Assembly (NCBI GenBank): GCA_018105865.1
Contig: CM030863.1
Location: 514,501 to 578,500 of the forward strand
Reading direction: 5' to 3'
Origin: Metaphire vulgaris
Taxonomy: Eukaryota > Annelida > Clitellata > Crassiclitellata > Megascolecidae
DNA length: 64,000 bases
Numbering within the stretch: the first letter of the stretch is position 1; each line of letters opens with the position of its first letter. The notes beneath the pieces were generated by a model. It searched no databases. It was not told the origin of the DNA and was given only the letters and a program-made list of their open reading frames with translations. Below, piece after piece: positions 53,917-63,263 of the stretch. Both the position numbers and the translations under genes were made by a program.

Positions 53917-56900
53917 GGCGAAAAAACCGGACTATAGTCACATTTAGGTTTGCATTTAATATAGTCCGGTTTTTTGCGCCACCCTGTGTGTGTATATTGT
54001 GCATATATAATATAGCTTAAGTAACAACAAAAAACAAACGCTCAGACAGACTTGTTGAAATCACACACATTAAATCTGAGCACAATTACTTTCTCACGGG
54101 CAGGAAATGGTCACGAGAATTGCTAACATGCTTGCACTCGTTAAAGCACATTTCTTATTTTCTTATCTATGACAACTTTTGTCCACGGCACGCCTTGTGA
54201 TTATGACTAAAATTTATTTTCAAACAGGGTGTGGGTAGAGAAGCTAATTCTAACGTACGCTAAGAAGTCCAAAATACGGGGTGTAACAGACATGAGGACG
54301 GTGTATGAAAACATTACTCTTTCGTTCGTAATATATGGATGAGCCCCAGTCGCTCATGCTAGGAACGATGTCGTCAAGATAATTGGCAAATTTTCGATAA
54401 CTTTATGAATAATATAATATAATCAGATTTATTTATAAAAATGGAAAGAAGCTTTAAAGTCCAAGTCATGTCTAATAGTGACTAGGCCTACAATTTTAAA
54501 GAGCACATTAGACAATTTTCAGTTGATTGTAAATGTCTACATCCGCTCCAGCAAATGTGCCACAAAAATTAGAGGATTTTTATGTGGGATTTAAGTTTAT
54601 TTATGCACTAATAAAGAGACTGAAAATATCTGGCTTAAGATTTTAGATGGAATTCTGTGTTCAAATTTTACCGAGAAATATCAAAATCCCACTGGCCGTG
54701 TCTACGATATCTGTACAAATGTACTTGTAAGTGGTTTGTAACGTGTTGTTGTTAACCAATATATCACACGAATTCGAATCGGACTGTTTGACTTTGAAGT
54801 CGTTATCTGAGGATTTACAGTTTTCATCTGTTGCACCCTCTTCGTCACGGTCCATTGGATCGATGTAGCTTTTGATACTCCAGGTCGGCAATTTTCTGTC
54901 CGATGTACAGTTAAACGTCGCAACTGAACCCTTCACAAGTACGTTATTCTCCGGTCTCTTCGTTAGCGTTCCGTCTGCTCCTACGTTAGAAATAAATCAT
55001 CGACTGAATTACCTTCAAACGGTAAATGTGTCGAACGGTTGAGCCATGAGTTAAATGGTCGAGTGGTTCCTGCCTGAAAAATTATTTAACGCGGGTGTCT
55101 GGGAGGGAAACGCTCGACCCTGTCAAACAAATAATTTGCAACCAGTGGCGTAGCGTGCACTCTTGCCGCCTATGGCTCCGGGCAAATCCGCCGCCCCAAA
55201 TTCACTCTTATTACCCTGACAAGCAAAAAAAGGTCGTCGTCGCTAAATTTGCCGCCCCTTAGAAACTTTGCCGCCTTCGCTAAAACCTTCCCCGACAAGC
55301 AAAAAAAAGATCGCTTCCAAAATTTGCCGCCCCCGTCATGTGAGCCGCCCATGGCTAAAACCATAGTAGCCATTAGGACGCTACGCCTCTGTTTGCAACA
55401 TACCCGTTTCGTCTCCTCTCGCCCGTGTCTCAATCTATAATATTAAGATCCTTATCTGTATGTCTCTCTGTCTGTTACCTTCAAGCGTTCTGATTGGTTG
55501 ACTATTGGTAGACGGTTTAGACCGTTTAGTCCTTACGTCGCGATGCGTTGGTGGGCGAGCGTTGACTATTGGTAGACCGTTTAGTCCTTACGTCGCGATG
55601 CGTTGGTGGGCGAGCGTTGACTATTGGTAGACCGTTTAGTCCTTACGTCGCGAGACTATTGGTAGACGGTTTAGACCGTTTAGTCCTTACGTCGCGATGC
55701 GTTGGTGGGCGAGCGTTGACTATTGGTAGACCGACCGTCGCGATGCGTTGGTGGGCGAGCGTTGACGTAGACCGCGATGCGTTGCGTTGGACGATGTTCG
55801 AAGACGACGTTGCTATTGGTAACCAAACGGTTTAGTCGAAGAAGCGTTTGACGAAGTGTACGTTTGACGAAGTGTACGTTCAATTGTTCATTGCAACGTC
55901 ATAATGTGTACAACGTCGCGATGCGTTGATGAGCGTAGCTCGAGGAAGTGGCGCAATTTTAACGTACACAAAAAATACGTGTACAGCGTCACAAATGGTC
56001 ACAGTTGCGTGATTTTAACGTACATAGGCCTAATTATTACGTGGCGCAGAGCTTGGCTAGGTGGCGTATGTACTTCATTGAAATGTTGTTCAGCATGAAT
56101 TCAATGATTGGGTATTAGGTATAGGTATTGGATTAGTATTTATCCTGCACTGCGAGCGAAGCGAGCATCTTTCTAGTCTCCTTTGAAAAGTCGTGTGATA
56201 TGCAGCTTATATATCGTCTCTTTACTTCTATTCAGAGGCACCCCGGGCTTCAAAGTCCTCTATGATGACAATTCTTTAAATTTTCTCAAAGGCAGTCTTT
56301 CTTCCTCATTCTTGTCACGTTTCCAAGCCACTGTGGTCTTCTTCGGATTTTGTCTATTGCTGTGTCCGTCATATTCGTTCTCTTTCTGCTTGTCCTCTGT
56401 TTCAATTTCGTCGGTCTTTATTGCTAGTTGGTGACTACTGTAGTCCTCTCCTACCCGGATAGGGAGACCGTTGAATCCACCCAACCTCGTCCGCCCTGCG
56501 ATGCCATTCCAGCACCGCTGTTTGGTTCGGGACTGATTATTCGTAGAAAAATCCGCTTATATCGCAGCCGGCCATCATACTGATGGTCGTTTCACTACCC
56601 ACCGCTTGTGAACCGCCGTGTATCTGGCTTCAGCTCTGTCCACAGTAAACAAAATATATTTAGTCAGAAATATTAAGCGAGCAGCAAATATACCATTGGC
56701 CAGACTTAATAGTTCATCAAGATGATCTTTAAGGAGGTCAGGAACATATTTTGGTCGCGAAACTTGTTACGAAATAGAAATTTGTGGAAATCCGAAGATA
56801 ACTGGTTCTCGGGACCTTCCAAAGACAGGCACTTCCCCAGGAATTCGCGTTCGGGGGGAGGGTCCCATAATTGGTGGGAGGTGTCAATGCCCAGTGTTTC

Positions 56901-58032
56901 ATCTAGACTCATTGGATCCAGAGGGAATAAGTTGGGCGGGGTAGGTGATCGACGTCTGGTCCCAGGAAAAAGGAAAATACAAGTTTAAAAAATGAAAGAA
57001 GCAGACTGATGAATGTTACTGTAACACCATCAAATATACTAGAATCGCTATGAAAGACCAAGCAGAGATGCCATAAAATATAGATATGAATGAAAGACAT
57101 TGCAATGCACGGTTCGCCGAATCATCGAAAATCTAGAGCTTCCAAAGATAATCACGACAATGAACGGCGAATACCGAAATTACACCAGATAGGATGACGT
57201 TGACCATGACTATTGACTACATGAGTCAATCTGAAAATGAATGACATTTTAGAATTTTAAATGAATAATAGGTTTGTCAGTCAGTCTGTTTTGGCGATAG
57301 CCAGCACAACCCCTGGGAAAGGGTGTTTGTCTCAAACCGGTGGTGTAATCCCTGCTGGGGTGTAGGAAAATCCCCGTCCAAAGAGACGACGAAGTTTGTG
57401 CTTGTAGCCAAATTACTCCAGGCATGCGTCTGTGTCTGTTCGGATAGTAACGAAGCCATGCATGTCCCAAGTTTTATTTCCGTCTTGTATTCGAATGAAC
57501 GCGTTTCGCGCCACGATATTCGATCGTTTGAAAGTTCTGCCAGCAATGATGTGGGTTCAGGTATTCAAAATAAGCAATAGATTGAAAAATATCAATTGAG
57601 AAAATAAACGAACCGGGAACACATTAATCACCCTATAACGTGAGACACATTAAGAAATGATTGACGCACCTAGATGCACTTTTACCCAGCTATTATTCTA
57701 AAATTTTGGACCTGGATCTAACCCCGTTGAGGGAACTCGCCGCGCTCTCTCAAGCCATCTAGTTGGGACTGAAAATCTCATTCTATATAGAAGCCCTGAG
57801 GTCCATCTCCTATGCCAGAACCCTGGCTACGCCTCTTAATGTCGAATCTTGCTCCAATATTGTCGACAGAAAATTGTAATTTTCATCGTCCGACCAGTTG
57901 TCTCTTTTCAGAATTGAACAATGCTCAAAATAATTAACCTACAGAATAATTAATAAGTACTATCGTTCGATAACTTCGACACAAACCTGTGACGGAAAAC
58001 AGCCACACGACGAGGGAGACGAAGATTCGCAT
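50096..58032 (-). CDS. GPI-anchored two-Ig protein, copy B (gene span)
   Basis: Paralogue of copy A with the same five exons and phases: signal peptide (58032-57987), Ig domain 1 (54980-54672), Ig domain 2 (52614-52261), stalk (51272-51186) and GPI signal (50166-50096), about 288 residues in one open frame. Ig domain 1 and Ig domain 2 differ markedly from copy A in sequence, while the GPI exon and the 3' flank are almost unchanged. The stalk is lengthened by a GCGACG repeat. Introns are loaded with recent insertions, but all splice sites I checked are intact, so the gene appears functional. Confidence 0.85.
50216..50898 (+). mobile_element. 5'-truncated LINE insertion specific to unit B
   Basis: Encodes the ORF2 C-terminus: LARLQAIQNALARAV, HITPVLKSLHWLKVPERI, TAPRLWNDLPSEIRK and FRKQLKTILFEKS, then a 3' end with a (CTTA)n tail. 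Unit A shows the uninterrupted sequence at about 42,676. Lies in the last intron of copy B, antisense to the gene. Confidence 0.9.
51186..51272 (-). CDS. GPI-Ig copy B exon 4: expanded stalk
   Basis: 28 codons against 21 in copy A; an alternating Ala-Thr run (AATATATATAAAA) from a GCGACG repeat precedes REITANSTGDKTSNA. Phase 1 to 1. Confidence 0.78.
51520..51689. mobile_element. hAT-like MITE with perfect GTCGACAG duplication
   Basis: Ends CAGGGTTTAATCTAGGCC and inverted CATTGTTTAATCTAGACTC; flanked by GTCGACAG at 51512-51519 and 51690-51697. A second, CAGTGGCGTAGCC-type element starts immediately after it, at 51698. Confidence 0.85.
52261..52614 (-). CDS. GPI-Ig copy B exon 3: Ig domain 2
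   Basis: Acceptor GTTTTAG, donor AAAG|GTAGGA, phase 1 to 1, 354 nt. MVSSAYYNRSEITTPYLSSL, LSWKDDSENIVG and SPHVCSATYKMEG align with copy A with many substitutions. Confidence 0.85.
52856..52917. repeat. (AT)n microsatellite
   Basis: AT array of about 60 bp between Ig domains 2 and 1 of copy B. Confidence 0.9.
53849..53985. repeat. (CA)n(TA)n followed by a palindromic mini-element
   Basis: CA repeats then TA repeats, then a 74-bp near-palindrome at 53912-53985: AGGGTGGCG plus AAAAAACCGGACTAT and its complement, around a 25-nt loop, inserted at a TA. It resembles a minimal Tc1/mariner-type foldback element. Confidence 0.6.
54672..54980 (-). CDS. GPI-Ig copy B exon 2: Ig domain 1
   Basis: Acceptor TAACGTAG, donor CTCG|GTAAAA, phase 1 to 1, 309 nt. 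Identical opening KRPENNVLVKGSVATFNC apart from one residue, then strong divergence from copy A (PTWSIKSYIDPMDRDEEG) before a shared ATDENCKS block. Confidence 0.86.
55143..55391. mobile_element. hAT-like MITE with perfect TTTGCAAC duplication
   Basis: Ends CAGTGGCGTAGCG and inverted CAGAGGCGTAGCG; TTTGCAAC flanks both sides (55135-55142, 55392-55399). Unit A has the empty site with a single TTTGCAAC at 47041-47048. Confidence 0.95.
55434..56176 (+). mobile_element. Non-autonomous Helitron, 743 bp
   Basis: Starts TCTATAATATTAAGATCC and ends GCGAGCATCTTTCTAG, inserted exactly between A and T. The unit A empty site (CAA|TCTCC at 47081|47082) shows no target duplication. 5'-TC, 3'-CTAG and an AT target are the Helitron hallmarks. 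No Rep/helicase is encoded. Confidence 0.88.
55500..55775 (+). repeat. Minisatellite inside the Helitron
   Basis: About five tandem units, up to about 63 bp, each opening CTATTGGTAGAC and running through CCTTACGTCGCGATGCG to GGTGGGCGAGCG, with internal deletions in some units. Tandem arrays inside non-autonomous Helitrons are common. Confidence 0.85.
56177..57986. other. Intron 1 of GPI-Ig copy B, extra sequence
   Basis: Copy A's intron 1 is about 0.8 kb; here it is about 3.0 kb. Besides the MITE and Helitron it contains about 1.5 kb without recognisable coding or clear repeat ends (56.4-57.9 kb), probably further insertions. Confidence 0.5.
57987..58032 (-). CDS. GPI-Ig copy B exon 1: signal peptide
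   Basis: The first ATG of copy A is ACG here, and the second is followed by TGA. The usable start is the ATG at 58032-58030: MRIFVSLVVWLFSVTG, donor ACAG|GTTTGT, phase 1. Confidence 0.75.
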
Positions 58033-58962
58033 TTCTCACGACATGACTTTCGACTTCGTCAAACTGGAGATTTCCATTGAGGGCTGAAGCTGTTCTTGGC
58101 TTCTCAAAACTTCGATGCTTCTTCTGAGAACGCAAACGCATAACTGACCAATTAAGCCAATTAACAGTCATTATAACTAATTATTCGCTAACGTCATTTC
58201 TCGTCACCATTGGTTACGTCTCAGACGCAACTAAATTTAGACGCGTGTTTAACGACGTCACTGTGTTTAAATGCTCTGTCTAACCCAGTGTAGGCCCATA
58301 GTAAGTAAGCAAAATCTCGTGAATTTATATAGCAGTTTCGAAAGTAGTACCTTGCGAACTTCTTATTCTTCGGCATTATCCTTAATTTGAAATAATCATT
58401 ACCGAAAGGAGGGGTCAGTCGGGCAGCGTCATTTCATTGAAAGCGCTATCTTTGTTTTGGCGTCAGGGCTGTGTAGGACATGATTTTTAAAAAGTGAAAT
58501 GCTTTTAGTCTAGATAGAGAACTTGAGATGTTACAAGACATGAAGGAAATTACGACTGAGAATTTGTTAATTGGCCTTGATATAGGCAGTGACGGGATGC
58601 TGAAATTAAGTTCCAAAGTTCTGGCGAAGAACACAAAAACACGCCAATTGCTATTTGTATGGATGGTTGCTTAATTAAGAGGACGTAGGAGAGTGGCCTA
58701 AGAAGATCGGGTGGATCGAGGCGTTATCAGATTTCGCAAATAGACTGGTTCTGATGGGTGGAATGAATAATTATATGCCAGGTAATGCTGCATCTTAAAT
58801 TTCTATTCAGAGTCGCTCCAGCATTGGAGTCTCATGATAAAATAATGAAACTTTAGCTTCCATTGAACAGAGCGAGGGAGTAAGAAGTGAGGCCCGATTG
58901 GATGATGTCAATGCACTCAAAAGAGAGAGTCCAGTCACTATTAATGCTCGACGCTAAGCAAG

Positions 58963-59007
58963 AGCAGTGCGCGATCTTGGGACGTGAACATCCTTCATGG
59001 GCTGAGC

Positions 59008-59067
<60 letters not shown>

Positions 59068-59239
59068 CACGGATATACATGAGAAATACGTCTCACTTCA
59101 GGTGAACAAATTAAGAAGGATTTTGCTTAAGCAGGAGTTTTTCGGCAGTGTATATCTCATGTATAGCCGTAATGAGAGATCTGTCGTGTCGACGGCTCAG
59201 CCCATGAAGGAAGTTCACGTCCCAAGATCGCGCACTGCT
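58963..59239. repeat. Long inverted repeat around an (AT)n tract
   Basis: Left arm 58963-59009 and right arm 59193-59239 are complementary at 46 of 47 positions (AGCAGTGCGCGATCTTGGGA at the outer end). The loop of 183 nt contains (AT)n at 59010-59063. Confidence 0.9.
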
Positions 59240-59989
59240 ATTAATAAGTGGATCGAGTCGAATTCTTTCAGACAAAATACTTCTGTTAACAAATTCGCTT
59301 TTTCCATTCTGTAACGTTGGTTAATTTAAGGACTGATTTCGCAGATAATTTTGCAGTTAGGGAAATTCTTCAATTAGGAAAATTCTTTAATTAGGAAAGT
59401 GTAGCATTCAGAACTCTAGCGAACTCGTCTCTTTCATCGAATCCTCTCTATTTCCGTTGGAATGCTAAATATTTCGAATCAATAATGTGGTATCGCACCC
59501 TTGCAGCGAAAGTGCCCATAATTTGTGTAGGAATTTGATAGCAATGCATTTGTCGTCTGTCTAAGACCCAACAAATTTCAGATGTGGCGGCCATATTGTT
59601 TGGACATGCAGTAACAATAACAATGATAAAAATTAGGTTATATGTCTAATCATGGCGGTATCGTATCTCTTACAAATAACAATGCTATGACAGATAATAT
59701 ACCATTTGAGCGTCTAACTATGTTCTTTGTTTGGTTTGGAAAATAAGTGTTCTAAGTACTATAGTTTAACTGGGATGTTTACGAGTAGGCATGTTATTAT
59801 GGCGATACAGACTATATTCTAGAAAGCATATCTGTACACACACATATATTACACACATATGTATGCATATATAATGTATATATACTGTATATATACTATA
59901 TTTATTTATACGGTCTGATATTTTCCAGAAGGTTCAACACTCACGACAGCTGTGTTGTTGCATAGAATATAATACATCAATAAGTGTTA

Positions 59990-60636
59990 AGCTTTGGGAT
60001 AAATTGACGCCTAGTACCACGATGCCATCCTAGCCAAGGAACTCTTATCCAATGGTCACGTGAGTACCCGGGGATCGAACCCAAGTTAATGGCTCATTTC
60101 AGTCAGGTTGATTGTCACACGAATGAGTCATCGTTAAGTTCCACCGTTCCATTGATTTGAAATTATCTAATTGATTATTGCCTTTGTCTCTTAAACGCTA
60201 AATCTATCCTTTGTCAAATCTACAACGATCATCGTGAGAATCTGCAGTAAAAAGCGCTTTGAACTATTTCATTGTTACAGTATCAATTTGAAACATCACA
60301 AAAGGAAAGACACAGCAGAAATATTTTAAAACAAAATTCAATAGGATTTTAAACAACATTTCGATTAAAAAGGCTAATGCCAATGTCCAATGCTCAAAAA
60401 CAGCTATAACAGAGAAACATATGAAACTCAAAGCAACAGTATAACATACAGACATAGCCATGATCACAAAATAAAAATAACATTGTCTCAATGAATGCAG
60501 AATTTTCATTCATTAGTTTAGAGCTGGTCAAGTCTTCCCCGCTGACAACCCTAAAAATATTTTCAACACAGAACGAAGCTGTTAGCAAAAGGCTTTAGAA
60601 ATCAGTCACTATTTTAGTGTCACTATTTTACTATAT
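59990..60636. repeat. Duplication unit C, left part of conserved 3' flank
   Basis: Third copy of the flank seen at 40.94-41.56 and 48.79-49.40 kb, including the AACATCACAAAAGGAAAGAC and GAATGCAGAATTTTCATTCA blocks. It continues at 63,264 after the LTR element. A third GPI-Ig gene should follow beyond 64,000. Confidence 0.85.
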
Positions 60637-61241
60637 TGTGATAAAGGGGTAGATTGAAGCATAGATAGCAAATGATTGGAATGTTGGTAGGTTTGTATGT
60701 GAAGTTTATTATGTTTGCTCTATGTTTATGTGAGCAAATAGGAATTCACGTTATAGAAGGCGTGATGAGACGACGGGCGTCATTGGTCGCAAGAGCCGTT
60801 GCTGAAGGCAGTTACGTTTTGAAAGTGCGTCTTTTTGGAAGAAGAGGAGTTCGACGGTGGCCGAAGAAGAAGGCGGACGTTCGATTGCAGCGATTGTTTC
60901 TGCTCTTCGTTGTTTTAGTTTAAATTGCTTTTATTTAAATCTGAAACCGAGATTTCAGTTCGCTTAATATTCGTGAATTAGTATATCGAATTGGTTTTCG
61001 TGCAAGGGCACATTTGTTTCATTTTCATTGATCAAAGCTGTTATCAGCTGTTATTTATATTAGTAACTAGTTGCTAAGATAGTTGCTGTCGCTGGACGTT
61101 TTAAAACATTGATTAGAGTTATATAGCACTGCCTATTGATAGCCGCTATGGCGGAAGAGTTGAAATGCGAGTTAGTGCCAAGTAGTTTCCCTAGACAAGT
61201 AAGTAAGTAAACGAGTCCTATTTAGGTCGCTGCTCGTCACA
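60637..61241 (+). mobile_element. 5' LTR of a Ty3/Gypsy-type retrotransposon
   Basis: Begins TGTGATAAAGGGG and ends GCTCGTCACA (TG...CA with inverted TGTGA/TCACA). It is a direct repeat of 62611-63263 with indels: about 19 nt extra near 60,785 and lacking about 55 nt found near 63,127. ATAT flanks the whole element on both sides. Confidence 0.9.
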
Positions 61242-62610
61242 TGTGGGTAGGCTCAGGTCCGGTAGATTTGAATCTAGTTAAAGTTGTCGTCGCACAAGGG
61301 TAAGCGGGCGACGCTGCTCCACTCCGTGTAGTAAGAAAAAGCAGAATTTTAGGCTATTTTATTTAATTAATTGAGGAGGCCTAGTGAATTACCCAGATGC
61401 AATCCCCATTCCCGCGCATACAGGACAGATAGTAGGTAAGATGTTGACAGACATTTTCTGTTCGGTGTTGTTTGTCCAGGAGTTCATTACAGTCCCAGGT
61501 AGTGATGTCATGTCAGAAATCAGGCAGAACTACGTTGACTTCATCCCAGTCAAGAAAAAACAAATGCTGTTGTGGCATGTAAATCTTTTGAAGTTTCATG
61601 TTGGTAGAAAGAAAATGTTTCACAATGAAAGTGAACAAGAATTTGTTAAAACTGTTGCATGCACAGTTAGAAACCAACTTGAAACTACCAATACAATAGA
61701 AATAACAGAGAATGTCCAGTGTTCTTTTGAAGAACTGGTACTGGACAAAGCAAAACATTTGAGGTCAGGTCTAACAGAGAAATTGAAATCTCTGATTATG
61801 CAACATGAACAGATGTTCAACAATAAACTTAGACGGACTGATCTTATCGCATATGAGATCTTGCTTAAACAATATGCTCAACCCGCATATGTTTCACCAC
61901 ATAGACTAAGTCCTGACAACACAAAAGTTGTCAATGGGGAACATACCCAATTGTCAGTTGATTGCATGATTAAACATAGCATCTCAGTGGAAGCTGATGG
62001 AAAGTCAGTTGTCTATAATTTAGAGGATTATGGTCGCAAGGATCCAGTATTGTTGGGTCAAGACCCTTTGAAGCGCATAATTAGGAAATGCCAAAGACAT
62101 TCTCATGTGTGAGATATGTAAGTCCCCTTGAGACCCGATAGGAAGCCTATATATTTTTCAGTACAGTGCAGTAGTTTTGCTGAGTTTCTTAGGTTATGCT
62201 TAATACAGCATCTAATGATTATGAGTTTTGCTCATAGACTGATTTACTCTTTTACTTTATTGATACTTAAGTATGTATGGATGTCCTATAGAGTTAAGTT
62301 GACCATCAGAATAGGTAGGATAAGTAACTAGTTTAGGCGTTGTAAGTAAGTGTTGGAAGTAAAAATAGAATGTAAGTGTTAGCTTTAAGCTAAGTTAGGA
62401 TAGTTTTGTGATATAACCACTTAGATAGCATAATTTTTGCAGTTGTTCTCAGTGGTTGGTTCTTGTTTATTCCTTTGTAATTAATTCCATTTTGGATAAG
62501 TTGAAATTGGTGTAAGCCAAAGCTTGCTTCGCAATTTCCTTTTGATGTCGTCACTGCCACTGCATCTGAGTTGACGTGGTAATCCACCACGTAGGCTCGA
62601 GTGCTAGGGG
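61242..62610 (+). mobile_element. Internal region of LTR retrotransposon, internally deleted
   Basis: One open frame (61384-62112) carries YPDAIPIPAHTGQIVGKML (integrase core), HVNLLK (integrase C-terminal) and then an RTDLIAYEI segment that normally opens the reverse transcriptase region. No protease or complete reverse transcriptase is present, so the copy is non-autonomous. Integrase sequence placed before reverse-transcriptase-type sequence recalls the Gmr1 subgroup of Ty3/Gypsy elements. No clear primer-binding site was recognised after the 5' LTR. Confidence 0.7.
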
Positions 62611-63263
62611 TGTGATAAAGGGGTAGATTGAAGCATAGATAGCAAATGATTGGAATGTTGGTAGGTTTGTATGTGAAGTTTATTATGTTTGCTCTATGTT
62701 TATGTGAGCAAATAGGAATTCACGTTATAGAAGGCGTGATGAGACGACGGGCGTCATTTGAAGGCAGTTACGTTTTGAAAGTGCGTCTTTTTGGAAGAAG
62801 AGGAGTTCGACGGTGGCCGAAGAAGAAGGCGGACGTTCGATTGCAGCGATTCGTTTCTGCTCTTCGTTGTTTTAGTTTAAATTGCTTTTATTTAAATCTG
62901 AACCGAGATTTCAGTTCGCTTAATATTCGTGAATTAGTATATCGAATTGGTTTTCGTGCAAGGGCACATTTGTTTCATTTTCATTGATTTTGTGTGGAAG
63001 CTGTTATCAGCTGTTATTTATATTAGTAACTAGTTGCTAAGATAGTTGCTGTCGCTGGACGTTTTAAAACATTGATTAGAGTTATATAGCACTGCCTATT
63101 GATAGCCGCTATGGCGGAAGAGTTGAATGTTTAATTAAGATTAAAGCGAGATTTTATAAGAAGAATAGTTTTGTCAGTTAAAATGTGCGAGTTAGTGCCA
63201 AAGTAGTTTCCCCTAGACAAGTAAGTAAGTAAACGAGTCCTATTTAGGTCGCTGCTCGTCACA
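62611..63263 (+). mobile_element. 3' LTR of the retrotransposon
   Basis: Direct repeat of the 5' LTR; begins TGTGATAAAGGGG right after a short purine stretch (GCTAGGGG) and ends TCACA, followed by ATAT. Indel differences from the 5' LTR show the insertion is not very recent, or that one LTR was altered by recombination. Confidence 0.9.

Larger units (their letters stand above)
48790..59980. repeat. Segmental duplication unit B
   Basis: Second copy of the unit that carries the GPI-Ig gene. About 3.4 kb longer than unit A; visible reasons include a LINE, a MITE pair, a hAT-like MITE, a Helitron and a longer intron 1. Confidence 0.8.
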
